A stretch of 57,784 bases of DNA from Clostridiales bacterium (GTDB taxonomy: Bacteria; Bacillota; Clostridia; Christensenellales; Aristaeellaceae): assembly GCA_015056305.1 (NCBI GenBank), contig SVGO01000003.1, positions 1 to 57,784 on the forward strand. The letters run 5' to 3'. The position numbers and the translations under genes were made by a program. Below the pieces are notes generated by a model, which was given only the letters and a program-made list of their open reading frames with translations, made no database searches and was not told the DNA's origin. Positions 16,593-25,749 of this stretch are shown piece after piece. Within the stretch, counting starts at the first letter, position 1. Every line of letters begins with the position of its first letter.

Positions 16593-16660
16593 AGCGCGAA
16601 GCGAAGACGGGTGCAGGGACAATGTCCCTGCGAGGGGTATGGGGACACAGTCCCCATGTC
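16593..16660 (+). repeat. Family A twin-hairpin repeat
   Basis: Header GCGCGAAGCGAAG, hairpin 1 arms GCAGGGAC/GTCCCTGC, hairpin 2 arms ATGGGGAC/GTCCCCAT around ACA. It ends two bases from the araD stop codon. Confidence 0.75.
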
Positions 16661-16661
16661 C

Positions 16662-17357
16662 TTACTTCTGTCCGTAGTATGCGTTCGGGCCGTGCTTGCG
16701 CATGTAGTGCTTGTTGACGATGTGCTGCGGAGCCGGATCGGCGCTCGCCTTCACGATGCGGGTGTAGGCGGACATCTTGGCGACCTCCTCGAGCACGACG
16801 GCGTGATAGACCGCCTGCGCCGGGCTCTTGCCCCAGGTGAACGGGCCGTGGCTGTGGCAGATGACAGCCGGAACGGCGACCGGATCGAGATTGCGCCTTA
16901 AGAATTCCTCGATGATCACCTTGCCGGTGTTCTTCTCGTAGTCCTCGTCGAGTTCCTCCTGCGTCAGATGGCGCGCGCAGGGCACCGGACCGTAGAAGTA
17001 GTCGGCGTGCGTGGTGCCGTAGCAGGGGATGTCCTCGCCTGCCTGTGCCCAGCCCACGGCATACGGGCTGTGGGTGTGCACGATGCCGCCCAGCTGCGGG
17101 AACGCCTTGTACAGCTCCAGATGAGTCTTGGTGTCAGAGGAGGGATTGAGCTTACCTTCGACGATATTGCCGTCCAGATCCAGGACAACCAGATCCTCGG
17201 GCTTCAGGTTTTCGTAATCCACGCCGGAGGGCTTGATGACCACCAGGCCGCTCTCGTGGTCGATACCGGAAACGTTGCCCCAGGTGTAGGTGACCAGACC
17301 GCGGCGGGGGAGCTCCATGTTGGCTTCGTAGACGAGTTTCTTGAGATTCTCAAGCAT
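16662..17357 (-). CDS. araD: L-ribulose-5-phosphate 4-epimerase
   Basis: Converts L-ribulose 5-phosphate to D-xylulose 5-phosphate, the last step before the pentose phosphate pathway. The 231-residue length matches AraD. D75, H94, H96 (HTHS) and H170 (CHSHGPF) fall one residue before the E. coli AraD positions D76, H95, H97 and H171, so the zinc site is intact. It is the last gene of the ara operon. The gap to araA (17358-17549) holds a CCGCAGGCAG/CTGCCTGCGG hairpin (17391-17421) and a family E repeat. Confidence 0.95.
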   Translation of the reverse strand: MLENLKKLVYEANMELPRRGLVTYTWGNVSGIDHESGLVVIKPSGVDYENLKPEDLVVLDLDGNIVEGKLNPSSDTKTHLELYKAFPQLGGIVHTHSPYAVGWAQAGEDIPCYGTTHADYFYGPVPCARHLTQEELDEDYEKNTGKVIIEEFLRRNLDPVAVPAVICHSHGPFTWGKSPAQAVYHAVVLEEVAKMSAYTRIVKASADPAPQHIVNKHYMRKHGPNAYYGQK

Positions 17358-17483
17358 GGGAAGATACCTGCCTTTCTCAAAATCAGGAAACCGCAGGCAG
17401 ACGGCTTCCGCCTGCCTGCGGCAAGAATGATATGCATTTCGTACCCTTAAGCACCGCGCAACTGCTTAATCTTACTCAGGCAA

Positions 17484-17515
17484 GGCATCGGAGGCCCATC
17501 TGGCCGTGCGATGCC
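17484..17515 (+). repeat. Family E hairpin, copy 2
   Basis: Outer arms GGCATC/GATGCC and inner arms GGCC/GGCC, internal loop GGA/GTGC as in copy 1 (1079-1110). The arms differ from copy 1 in compensating pairs. Confidence 0.65.
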
Positions 17516-17549
17516 ATTAGAAGCAAGGCGAAGCGTAGTGAAGAAGGGC

Positions 17550-19031
17550 TCAGCCCTTCAGCTTCCAGGCCAGATCGTTGAGGAACAGCTCCTGCTCGAG
17601 CTTCTCCACGGTGGTGTCCTTGTTAATGTGCACGAACTCGATGTCCATCATGCGGGCCCAGTCGCGCATCTGCTCGGCGGTCACGTCGTAGGAGAGCACG
17701 GTGTGGTGCGCGCCGCCGGCGGTGATCCAGCACTCCACGCCGGTGGTCAGGTTCGGCATGGCCTCCCACATGACGCGGGCGGTCGGCAGGTTCGGCATCT
17801 CCATGATCGGCTTGACAGCCTTGATGTCCTGGCAGATCAGGCGCAGGCGGCCACCCATGTCGATCAGGCTGACAACGATGGCGTCGCCCTCGCGGCCTTC
17901 GAAGACCAGACGGGCCGGATCCTTCTCGTTCATGCCGATGCCCAGGTGATGGGTCTCGATGCGGATCTCACCCTCGGCAACGCTCGGGCAGACCTCAAGC
18001 ATGTGCGCGCCCAGGGACAGCTGATTGCCGGGGGCGAGGTGATAGGTGTAGTCCTCCATGAAGGTGGTGCCGCCGGTCATGCCCTCGGCCATCGCCTTCA
18101 TGATGGAGGTCATCGCGGAAACCTTCCAGTCGCCCTCGCCGCCGTAGCCGTAGCCCTTGGACATCAGGTTCTGGGAGGCGAGACCCGGCAGCTGCTCCAT
18201 GCCGTAGAGATCCTGGAAGGTGTTGGCAAACGCCATGCAGCCCTCGGCGTCGAGCATCTTCTTCATCGCGATCTCCTCGCGCGCCTGATAGCGGATGGCC
18301 GCGACGTTCTCGGTCGCGATCACATACTTGCTCTGGTATTCGGCCATCAGCGCGTCGATCTCTTCCTCGGTCACGGCGTTCATCACCTTGACCAGATCGC
18401 CCACGGCCCAGGTGTTGACCTGCCAGCCGAGCTTGGCCTGCACTTCGACCTTGTCGCCTTCGGTGACGGCCACGTCGCGCATGTTGTCGCCAAAGCGCAT
18501 GACCTTGAGCTCCTTGGAGAAGGCGACGCCCACAGCGGCGCGCATCCAGGAACCCAGGCGCTTCTGCACGTCCTCATTCTTCCAGTAGCCGGCGATGATC
18601 TTGCGCGGCATGCGCAGGCGCGCGGCGATGAAGCCGTGCTCGCGGTCGCCGTGCGCGGCCTGGTTGAGGTTCATGAAGTCCATGTCGATCTCTTCGTTGG
18701 GGATCTCCAGGTTGTACTGGGTGGCCAGGTGGCAGTAGGGCTTCTGGAGATTGACGAAGCCGTTGATCCACATCTTGGACGGGGAGAAGGTGTGGCACCA
18801 GGTGATGATGCCGGCGCACTTCTTGTCGTAGTTCGCCTCGTTGACGATGTCGCGGATCTGCGCGTTGCTCATCGCGGTCACCTTGTAGACCAGCTTGCAG
18901 GGCAGATTGCCGGAGGCGTTGAGGGCGTCCGCCATCTCGGCGGCGCGCTGGGCGACGGTGTCCAGAACGGCCTGACCATACAGGTCCTGGCTGCCCACGA
19001 CAAACCAGAATTCATACTGCTTCATGCTCAT
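17550..19031 (-). CDS. araA: L-arabinose isomerase
   Basis: Isomerises L-arabinose to L-ribulose in the cytosol with a divalent metal. The 493 residues are full length. Hallmarks are KQYEFWFVVGSQDLYG at the start, CAGIITWCHTFSPSKMWING, GYGYGGEGDWKVSAM, TFMEDYTYHL and the C-terminal HHLGIGMNEKDPARLVF. ATG at 19031 has AAGGAGAG upstream; a second ATG two codons later is less well spaced. It lies between araB and araD. Confidence 0.96.
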   Translation of the reverse strand: MSMKQYEFWFVVGSQDLYGQAVLDTVAQRAAEMADALNASGNLPCKLVYKVTAMSNAQIRDIVNEANYDKKCAGIITWCHTFSPSKMWINGFVNLQKPYCHLATQYNLEIPNEEIDMDFMNLNQAAHGDREHGFIAARLRMPRKIIAGYWKNEDVQKRLGSWMRAAVGVAFSKELKVMRFGDNMRDVAVTEGDKVEVQAKLGWQVNTWAVGDLVKVMNAVTEEEIDALMAEYQSKYVIATENVAAIRYQAREEIAMKKMLDAEGCMAFANTFQDLYGMEQLPGLASQNLMSKGYGYGGEGDWKVSAMTSIMKAMAEGMTGGTTFMEDYTYHLAPGNQLSLGAHMLEVCPSVAEGEIRIETHHLGIGMNEKDPARLVFEGREGDAIVVSLIDMGGRLRLICQDIKAVKPIMEMPNLPTARVMWEAMPNLTTGVECWITAGGAHHTVLSYDVTAEQMRDWARMMDIEFVHINKDTTVEKLEQELFLNDLAWKLKG

Positions 19032-19065
19032 GGTGAATCTCTCCTTAAAACTTGGTCGTTGGGGA

Positions 19066-20646
19066 TCAGAGATTGGCAATCGCGGCCTTCTGCGCATCCA
19101 GGCACGCGACGAACTGCTTGGTGTAGGCGTTCAGGCCGTCCACGTCGGCGGCTTCCGGCGCGACGGACACGCTCTTGGCGCTGGCGAAGACCTTTTCATT
19201 CAGATAGGCTTCCAGCGGCTGGCCTTCCGCCTTGTTCGCACGATAGGCAGCAAGGAGCGCCATGCCCCACGGGCCGCCCTCGCCGGCGGTCTCCATGACG
19301 GAGATCGGGGTGTTGAGGGAGGCGGCGAGGATCGTCTGACCGGCGATCGGGGTCTTGAAGTAGCCGCCGTGGCCGAGCAGGGAGTCGATCTTGACATTCT
19401 CGCCAGCCAGGATGTCCATGCCCAGCTTCAGGCTGGTCATCGCGCCGGCAACGAGGCTGCGGGAGAAGTTGGCGAAGTTCATCGCGGCGTCCGGCGTGCG
19501 GATCATCATCGGACGGCCCTCGTTCAGGCCGACGACCGGCTCGCCGGAGAACAGCGGCATATTGATCACGCCGCCGCAGTCCTTGTCGCCCTTGAGCGCG
19601 GAGGTGAAAATGGCGGTGTAGATGTCGCCCATGGAGACCTGCAGGCCCGCGGCCTCGGCAAAGCCCTTGAGCATGCCCGCCCAGGCGTTGATGTCGCTGG
19701 TGCAGTTGTTGCAGTGCACCATGGCGACGGGCTTGCCGGTCGGGGTGGTGACCATGTCGATCTCCGGATAGACCTTAGAGAGCGCCTTCTCCAGAACGAT
19801 CATCGCAAACACGGACGTGCCGGCGGACACGTTGCCCGTGCGCACGGCGACGGCGTTGGTGGCGACCATGCCGGTGCCAGCGTCACCCTCGCAGGGCGCG
19901 ACCAGCGCGCCGGCCTCGAGGCTGCCGGTCGGGTCGAGCAGCTTCGCGCCTTCGCTCGTCAGCACGCCGGCGTCCTCGCCTGCATTCAGCACCTTGGGCA
20001 GGACGTCCAGCAGCTTGAAGGAATAACCCTTCTCGGCGACCTTCGCGTCGAACAGCTCCACCATCTTCGCGTCGTAGGTGCCTGCTTCGCTGTCGATGGG
20101 GAACATGCCGGAGGCTTCGCCTACGCCCATGACGTGCTTGCCGGTGAGCGCATAGTGCACATGGCCGGCCAGGGTGGTCAGGCGGGCGAGCTTGGGCAGG
20201 TGATCCTCTTTGTTGAGAATTGCCTGATACAGATGTGCGATGGACCAGCGCTGCGGGACGTTGAAGCCGAGCAGAGCGGTCAGCTCTTCGGCGGCCGGGC
20301 CGGTCATGGTGTTGCGCCAGGTGCGGAATTCGCAGATCTGGTTGTCGTCTTTGTCAAAAGGCAGATAGCCGTGCATCATCGCTGAGATGCCCAGCGCCTT
20401 CAGCTTGGTCAGCTTCGCACCGTACTTGGCTTCCACGTCCTTGACCAGATTGGCATAGGCATCCTGAATGCCGCCCCAGACGTCGTCCATGTGATAGGTC
20501 CACACGCCATTCTCCAGGCGGTTTTCCCAGGTGTGATCGCCAGAGGCGATCGGCGCATGATCCTCGCCGATCAGCACGGCCTTGATGCGGGTGGAACCCA
20601 GCTCGATGCCCAGTACGGCGAGACCCTGTTCGATATACTGCTTCAT
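19066..20646 (-). CDS. araB: FGGY-family carbohydrate kinase, probable ribulokinase
   Basis: A 526-residue FGGY kinase, by position the L-ribulokinase step (L-ribulose to L-ribulose 5-phosphate). The N-terminal phosphate loop is LGIELGSTRIKAVLIGED; a second nucleotide site region holds GNVSAGTSVFAMIVLEKAL and LLGHGGYFKTP. It differs from classical E. coli AraB and belongs to a kinase type I recognise beside araA in Clostridia, so specificity rests on context. ATG at 20646 has AAAGGAAA upstream. It has its own extended -10 promoter and follows a terminator-like hairpin after the transporter genes. Confidence 0.85.
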   Translation of the reverse strand: MKQYIEQGLAVLGIELGSTRIKAVLIGEDHAPIASGDHTWENRLENGVWTYHMDDVWGGIQDAYANLVKDVEAKYGAKLTKLKALGISAMMHGYLPFDKDDNQICEFRTWRNTMTGPAAEELTALLGFNVPQRWSIAHLYQAILNKEDHLPKLARLTTLAGHVHYALTGKHVMGVGEASGMFPIDSEAGTYDAKMVELFDAKVAEKGYSFKLLDVLPKVLNAGEDAGVLTSEGAKLLDPTGSLEAGALVAPCEGDAGTGMVATNAVAVRTGNVSAGTSVFAMIVLEKALSKVYPEIDMVTTPTGKPVAMVHCNNCTSDINAWAGMLKGFAEAAGLQVSMGDIYTAIFTSALKGDKDCGGVINMPLFSGEPVVGLNEGRPMMIRTPDAAMNFANFSRSLVAGAMTSLKLGMDILAGENVKIDSLLGHGGYFKTPIAGQTILAASLNTPISVMETAGEGGPWGMALLAAYRANKAEGQPLEAYLNEKVFASAKSVSVAPEAADVDGLNAYTKQFVACLDAQKAAIANL

Positions 20647-20715
20647 GTTGGTTTCCTTTCTGTCCGAAAATATAGCGAGCATGATTCAAAAATAGCAACA
20701 GTTTCCATTAACGTT

Positions 20716-20724
20716 ATTGTACCA
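20716..20724 (-). promoter_or_regulatory. Internal promoter upstream of araB
   Basis: Minus-strand TGGTACAAT (extended -10) with no good -35. It would let the three catabolic genes be transcribed apart from the transporter genes. Confidence 0.5.
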
Positions 20725-20775
20725 TAAAACTTTAGGCGCGTACAGCCCTTTTTGACGAATTCGCGGGAAGAGAAA

Positions 20776-20813
20776 GGCGGGAAACAGACGGCGATATGCC
20801 GCTGCTTCCCGCC
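20776..20813 (-). terminator. Partial terminator between transporter and catabolic genes
   Basis: Arms GGCGGGAA and TTCCCGCC enclosing a second small stem (CGGC/GCCG); followed on the minus strand by TTTCTCTT, a weak U-tract. Confidence 0.6.
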
Positions 20814-20841
20814 GCTTGAAAGACTGCGAAACAGAAGGGTG

Positions 20842-21909
20842 TTATTCCTTTTTATGCGTTGGCTCGCCCTTCTTCTTCTTGAAGATGTTGCCATGCATGA
20901 CGACCTGCTGCAGCGCAACGAAGAGCAGCACCAGCGCGCCGGTGATGATCTTGCCCCACCAGGAGGAGAGCGTGCCGTTGAAGGTGATCAGGGACGGGAT
21001 GACAGCCTTGAGCAGCACGCCGAAGAACGTGCCGATCATGTAGCCGACGCCGCCGGAGAGGAGCACGCCGCCGATAACCGCAGCGGAGATGACGTCCAGC
21101 TCGCCGCCCTGCAGCGCCAGGTTCCAGCCGGACTTGACGTAGAGGGAGTAGGCGATGCCGGCCAGCGCGGAGCACAGGCCGTTGAAGCCGTAGACCAGCA
21201 TCTTCGTCCTGTCAACCGGCAGGCCCATCAGGCGGGCAGACTGCTCGTTGCCGCCGATGGCGTACACGTTGCGGCCGAAGCGGGTCTTCTGCAGGATGTA
21301 GGTGCCGATGATGATCATGACGATGAACAGCACGACGTTCAGGTTGATGTAGGCGACAGGCTTGATTTTGACCCATTCGCCGTCTTTGAGCGTCATGAAG
21401 TACATCTTCCAGCCGGCGAGCTTATCGATGAGCTCATTGTCGATGGAGATGGAGTCACGGCTGATGAGCGAGCACACGCCGCGCGCGAGGAACATGCCCG
21501 TCAGCGTCGCGACGAACGGCGGGATCTTTAAATACGTGACCAGCGCGCCCATACCCAGGCCCAGCGCGACGCCCACGATGATGGAGAAGATCATGCAGAT
21601 AATCGGATCGATACCCAGCACGGTGGTGCCGTAGGCAATAAACATGCCGGTCAGGGAGGCGACAGCCGCAACGGACAGGTCGATGCCGCCGGTGATGAGC
21701 ACCATCGTCATGCCGACCGCAGAGATGCCGATGTAGGCATTATCCACGAACAGCATGGCAAACGTGCGCAGCTTGGTGAAGCCCTTGTCGCCATAGAGGA
21801 TCGCGCCGAAGATGTAAATGGCCAGGAAGATGCCGATGGTGGCGAGCACCATGATGTATTTCGGGTTGGTGATGAAGTTGATAAACCGGTTATTCCTCTT
21901 CTTATCCAC
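20842..21909 (-). CDS. Sugar ABC transporter permease, YjfF-like
   Basis: A 355-residue permease of the ribose/galactofuranose type. Motifs match E. coli YjfF by memory: NAYIGISAVGMTMVLITGGI early, GNEQSARLMGLPVDRTK in the middle, and LSGGVGYMIGTFFGVLLKAV followed by FNGTLSSWWGKI near the end. Several membrane helices are visible. GTG at 21909 is preferred because AGGTGA precedes it at a good distance; the GTG at 21918 is possible. Either start overlaps the YtfT-like gene. With the other permease it should form a heterodimeric channel. Confidence 0.88.
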   Translation of the reverse strand: MDKKRNNRFINFITNPKYIMVLATIGIFLAIYIFGAILYGDKGFTKLRTFAMLFVDNAYIGISAVGMTMVLITGGIDLSVAAVASLTGMFIAYGTTVLGIDPIICMIFSIIVGVALGLGMGALVTYLKIPPFVATLTGMFLARGVCSLISRDSISIDNELIDKLAGWKMYFMTLKDGEWVKIKPVAYINLNVVLFIVMIIIGTYILQKTRFGRNVYAIGGNEQSARLMGLPVDRTKMLVYGFNGLCSALAGIAYSLYVKSGWNLALQGGELDVISAAVIGGVLLSGGVGYMIGTFFGVLLKAVIPSLITFNGTLSSWWGKIITGALVLLFVALQQVVMHGNIFKKKKGEPTHKKE

Positions 21910-22960
21910 GGAGCTCACCTACTTTCTGCTTGCGCGCCTGGCGCGTGGCCAGCCACTTGCCGACCGGCTCGGACTGGATGACGATAACCACGAGGATGAT
22001 CGCAGCCTTGAACGCCATGATGGACTCGGATGTGATGCCGAAGTAGTACACCAGCGTCGTGATCGTGCGGATGATCAGGGAACCGATGATCGTACCGGTC
22101 ATGGAGAATTTGCCGCCCGTCATGCTCGTGCCGCCCAGAACGACGGCGAGAATGGCGTCCATCTCGTAGTTCACGCCTGCGTTGTTGGAGTCGCAGGAGG
22201 AGATGCGGCTGGAGTAAATCAGACCCGCAATGCCGGAGAGGAAGCCGGTGAGCGTGTAGACGATCATGATGATGCGGTCGGACTTCAGACCCGTGACGCG
22301 GCTGGCACTGCGATTGATGCCGACAGACTCGACGAACGTACCGAATGCCGTCTTGCGCACGAAGATCATCACAATGGCACAGACCACGATGGTGATGATG
22401 ATCGGGAAAGGCAGACCGAACATGGAGCCCTGGCCGATGAAGCGGTACGGGGTGTAGCCGGTGGTGAACTGCTTGCCGTTGGTGGCGATCTGCGCGATGC
22501 CGCGGCCGGCCACCATCAGGATCAGGGTCGCAATGATCGGCTGAAGCTTAAATTTGCCGATCAGCACGCCGTTGAACAGACCCATGAGCGTACAGATGAT
22601 CAGCGGAACGACGATGACGAGGATGAACGGATAGACCGTGTAGTCGCCCGGGGTGGGGTAGAGGGTCACGTCCCAGCGCAGGAACTTGAGCGCGAATGCG
22701 CCGGCCACGGCGACCAGCGCGCCGACGGAAATATCCGTGCCGCCCAGCGCGATGACCATCGTCATGCCCATGGCGATGATGGTGATCTCGGCGCTGCGGT
22801 TGATGATGTCGATGATCGAGCCGTAGAGCATGCCGGTCGTCTGGTTGTATTCGATGCGGAAGAAGCCCGGTTCAAGGATGCCGGCGATGATCAGAATCAG
22901 CAGTTCGGCGACGACCGCCCAAGTCAGTTTGTTTTTGAAGATGGATTCTTTGCTCTTCAT
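21902..22960 (-). CDS. Sugar ABC transporter permease, YtfT-like
   Basis: A 352-residue permease. It resembles YtfT by memory: PGFFRIEYNQTTGMLYGSII, then IGMTMVIALGG-like IAMGMTMVIALGGTDISVGA. The ATG overlaps the ATPase stop by four bases and is preceded by AGGTGA. It partners with the YjfF-like permease downstream; having two different permeases separates this transporter from AraFGH and RbsABC, which have one. Confidence 0.88.
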   Translation of the reverse strand: MKSKESIFKNKLTWAVVAELLILIIAGILEPGFFRIEYNQTTGMLYGSIIDIINRSAEITIIAMGMTMVIALGGTDISVGALVAVAGAFALKFLRWDVTLYPTPGDYTVYPFILVIVVPLIICTLMGLFNGVLIGKFKLQPIIATLILMVAGRGIAQIATNGKQFTTGYTPYRFIGQGSMFGLPFPIIITIVVCAIVMIFVRKTAFGTFVESVGINRSASRVTGLKSDRIIMIVYTLTGFLSGIAGLIYSSRISSCDSNNAGVNYEMDAILAVVLGGTSMTGGKFSMTGTIIGSLIIRTITTLVYYFGITSESIMAFKAAIILVVIVIQSEPVGKWLATRQARKQKVGELRG

Positions 22961-24471
22961 GCGGTCTCACCTACCTTTTCGCCAGCAATAATGCGCATGA
23001 TATCGGCCTGCGTGCAGCCTTCGCCGCTCAGTTCGCCGGCCTTCTTGCCGTCGCGCATGACGATGATGCGGTTGGAACAGCGGATGATCTCATCGAGCTC
23101 GGAGCTGATGAAGATGATGGACATGCCGTCCTCGCACATCTGCAGCATCAGGCGCTGAATCTCGGCCTTCGCGCCGACGTCGATGCCTCGGGTCGGCTCG
23201 TCGAGAATCAAGAGGTCCGGATCGGTGGCCATCCAGCGGGCCAGAATGACCTTCTGCTGGTTGCCGCCGGAGAGCTCCTTGATCTTTTTCTCGGCGTCCG
23301 GGGTGGCGATGGCGAGCAGCTTGATGTACTTATCCGCCAGCTCGTCCTGCTCCTTGCGGCTCATCGGCTTCATCATGCCGCGGCGCGCCTGCAGGGCGAG
23401 GGCGATGTTTTCGCGGATGGTCAGATCGCCGATGATGCCGTCGCGCTTGCGGTCCTCCGGACAGAAGGCGATCTTGTGGTTGATGGCGTCCATCGGCTCG
23501 TTGATCTTGACGGTCTTGCCGTCGATGACGAGCGTGCCATTCTGCGTCTTGGTGACGCCGAAGATCATTTCGGCGGTTTCCGTGCGGCCGGAGCCGAGCA
23601 GGCCGGCAAAGCCGAGCAGCTCGCCCTTCTTCTGGCTGAAGGAGATATCTTCCACCTTGCCGGGCACGCCGATGTGATCGGCCTGCAGCTGCATGGCGGC
23701 GCCTTCCTTCTGGGTGGCGCGCTTAAGGTCGAAGATCTGATCCAGATCCTTGCCGATCATGCTGGAAACCAGCTCAAGCTTGGTGATGTCGCCGGCGTTG
23801 TATACGCCGATGAGGTGACCGTTGCGCAGAACCGTCATGCGGTCGCTCATCTCAAACACCTGATCCAGGAAGTGGGTGATGAAGATGATGCCCATGCCCT
23901 GGGCCTTGAGGCTGCGCATGACGTCGAACAGGCGCTTGACCTCTTCGTTGTCCAGAGAAGAGGTCGGCTCGTCCAGAATCAGCACCTTTGCGTCGACGTC
24001 CACCGCGCGGGCGATGGAGACCATCTGCTGGATGGCGGTGGAGAACTGGGAGAGCGGACGGGTCACGTCGATGTGAATATGGAAGCGTTCAAGCAGCTCC
24101 TTGGAGCGCCTGTTGATTTCTTTCCAATCAATCTGGCCGCGCTTCATGGGCTGACGGCCGATAAAGATGTTTTCAGCGACGGAGAGGTTGTCGCACAGGT
24201 TGATCTCCTGGAACACGGTGGAGATGCCGAGGTCCATGGCATTTTGCGGGTTGGTGGGGCGGATTTCCTTGCCTTCAAGCTCAATCTTGCCCGCGTCCAT
24301 CTTGTTGACGCCGGTCAGGCACTTGATCAGGGTGGACTTGCCCGCGCCATTCTCGCCCAGCAGCGCATGAACTTCGCCGCGGCGGAGGGTGAAATCCACG
24401 CCGTCGAGCGCCTTGACGCCCGGGAACTGAATTTCAATGCCCCGCATGGTGAGGATAACGTCTCGATCCAA
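22957..24471 (-). CDS. Sugar ABC transporter, tandem ATP-binding protein (YtfR-like)
   Basis: A 504-residue protein with two ABC cassettes. The first has Walker A GENGAGKST near 39 and Walker B VLILDEPTSSLD; the second has the degenerate GLLGSGRTET loop usual in this family, LSGGNQQKVILARWM and LLILDEPTRGIDVGA. It energises the two permeases. TTG at 24471 is the first possible start because two in-frame stop codons lie just upstream; AAGGG precedes it. The order binding protein, ATPase, permease, permease equals ytfQ-ytfR-ytfT-yjfF. Confidence 0.92.
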   Translation of the reverse strand: MDRDVILTMRGIEIQFPGVKALDGVDFTLRRGEVHALLGENGAGKSTLIKCLTGVNKMDAGKIELEGKEIRPTNPQNAMDLGISTVFQEINLCDNLSVAENIFIGRQPMKRGQIDWKEINRRSKELLERFHIHIDVTRPLSQFSTAIQQMVSIARAVDVDAKVLILDEPTSSLDNEEVKRLFDVMRSLKAQGMGIIFITHFLDQVFEMSDRMTVLRNGHLIGVYNAGDITKLELVSSMIGKDLDQIFDLKRATQKEGAAMQLQADHIGVPGKVEDISFSQKKGELLGFAGLLGSGRTETAEMIFGVTKTQNGTLVIDGKTVKINEPMDAINHKIAFCPEDRKRDGIIGDLTIRENIALALQARRGMMKPMSRKEQDELADKYIKLLAIATPDAEKKIKELSGGNQQKVILARWMATDPDLLILDEPTRGIDVGAKAEIQRLMLQMCEDGMSIIFISSELDEIIRCSNRIIVMRDGKKAGELSGEGCTQADIMRIIAGEKVGETA

Positions 24472-24542
24472 AGTTCATCATCCCTTCGGTTAGAAATAGT
24501 TGAATACTTCGCCATTCAGCGGCCTGAAGAGGCAAGAGGAAA

Positions 24543-24618
24543 GGCGATGCGCCAAGGCGCATCGCCCGACGCAATCAGTGGAGAAAGAAGAAGCGGATGG
24601 GAGAAACTCCCATCCGCT
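24543..24618 (-). other. Two intercistronic hairpins after the sugar-binding-protein gene
   Basis: Arms AGCGGATGGGAG/CTCCCATCCGCT (24592-24618) and GGCGATGCGC/GCGCATCGCC (24543-24566), both perfect. The second is followed by TTTCCTCTT on the minus strand. They probably protect the binding-protein mRNA and lower expression of the ATPase and permeases. Confidence 0.7.
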
Positions 24619-24670
24619 GAAGGGTTTAGTTGATCAATCCGTCAACGGTCAACGGATTTTAAAGGGTATC

Positions 24671-25648
24671 TTAGTACTTGCGCTCAGCGATGACGTCAGC
24701 AGCCTTCACAGAGACCTTGCCCTCGGCGTACTCGATGCCGCCGTCGATGCAGAAGCAGCCCTCTTCCGGATGCAGCAGATCGCGGGTGCCGGCCTCGCCA
24801 GCTTCCAGCTTCTTGATCAGAGCGGAAACAGCATCGGCGTACAGCGGGTTGCACTCGATGGTGGCGTTCATTTCGCCAGCAACGATCGCGTCGAACGCAG
24901 CCTTAACGGAGTCGCAGCCAACGATGATGATGTCCTTGCCCGGAACCTTGCCGGCGGCCTTGATGGCGTCGATGGCGCCCAGGGCCATGTCGTCGTTCTC
25001 AGCGAGGAGGACGTCGATGTCTTCGTGAGCCTTCAGGAAGCTCTCCATAACGGCCTGGCCTTCAGCGCGGGTGAAGTTGCCGGTCTGGGAAGCGATGACC
25101 TTGTAGTTCGGGTAGTCGGCGAGCACTTCGTTGATGCCGGCGGTACGGTCGGTCGCAGCAGCGGCGCCGGTGGTGCCTTCCAGGATCACGACGTTGACGT
25201 CTTCAGTGGTGTTCATGTAGTTGACGGTCCAGCGGGCCATGCGGCGGCCTTCCTCGATGAAGTCGCCACCGAACGCGCCGGCGTACTCGATCTCGTCCAT
25301 GCAGTCGGGCATACGGTCGACCAGGATCAGCGGGATCTCAGCCTCGTTGACTTCCTTGAGGACCTCGTCCCAACCGGTGGTCACAACGCCGGTGAAGAGG
25401 ATGTAGTCGACGCCCTGGGTGATGAAGTTGCGCAGAGCCTTGACCTGGTTCTCCTGCTTCTGCTGCGCATCGTCATAGATCATGTCCCAGCCTTCAGCTT
25501 CGGCCATGCCGCGCAGGCTGTCGGTGTTGGCGGTACGCCAGTCAGACTCCTGGCCAACCTGGGAGAAGCCGATGGTCAGCGCGGACGCATTGGCGACGCA
25601 GCCGATCACGAGCACGAGGGCAAGAGCGAGAGTCAGGAACTTCTTCAT
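24671..25648 (-). CDS. Sugar ABC transporter, solute-binding protein (YtfQ-like)
   Basis: A 325-residue extracellular binding protein (type I periplasmic-binding fold). The mature start LTIGFSQVGQESDWR, QQKQENQVKALRNF, VLEGTTGAAAATDR and GNFTRAEGQAVMESF match YtfQ, the galactofuranose-binding protein of E. coli, as I recall it. The signal MKKFLTLALALVLVIGCVANASA contains VIGC, a possible lipobox; ordinary cleavage after ANASA is the alternative. Next to araBAD the ligand is probably arabinose or a furanose pentose rather than galactofuranose, which is inference. ATG at 25648 has AGGAGG upstream. Confidence 0.88.
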   Translation of the reverse strand: MKKFLTLALALVLVIGCVANASALTIGFSQVGQESDWRTANTDSLRGMAEAEGWDMIYDDAQQKQENQVKALRNFITQGVDYILFTGVVTTGWDEVLKEVNEAEIPLILVDRMPDCMDEIEYAGAFGGDFIEEGRRMARWTVNYMNTTEDVNVVILEGTTGAAAATDRTAGINEVLADYPNYKVIASQTGNFTRAEGQAVMESFLKAHEDIDVLLAENDDMALGAIDAIKAAGKVPGKDIIIVGCDSVKAAFDAIVAGEMNATIECNPLYADAVSALIKKLEAGEAGTRDLLHPEEGCFCIDGGIEYAEGKVSVKAADVIAERKY

Positions 25649-25686
25649 AGATTTGCCTCCTATTCTGTTTTAGAGTTCCGTTTTTT

Positions 25687-25708
25687 GCAGACATTTCGCC
25701 ATGTCTGC
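25687..25708. promoter_or_regulatory. Perfect inverted repeat in the leader of the arabinose operon
   Basis: GCAGACAT and ATGTCTGC separated by TTCGCC, between the -10 box and the ribosome site. It could be a repressor operator just after the transcription start, or a leader hairpin. Upstream of the -35, AAACTGTC is repeated at 25765-25772 and 25774-25781 with a 9-base period. Confidence 0.45.
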
Positions 25709-25720
25709 TTCTTGGTTGTA

Positions 25721-25749
25721 AGGATACCACATCTTTGACAAAATGACAA
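25721..25749 (-). promoter_or_regulatory. Promoter of the arabinose transporter operon
   Basis: Minus-strand TTGTCA (25744-25749), 17-base spacer, TATCCT (25721-25726). Confidence 0.7.
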
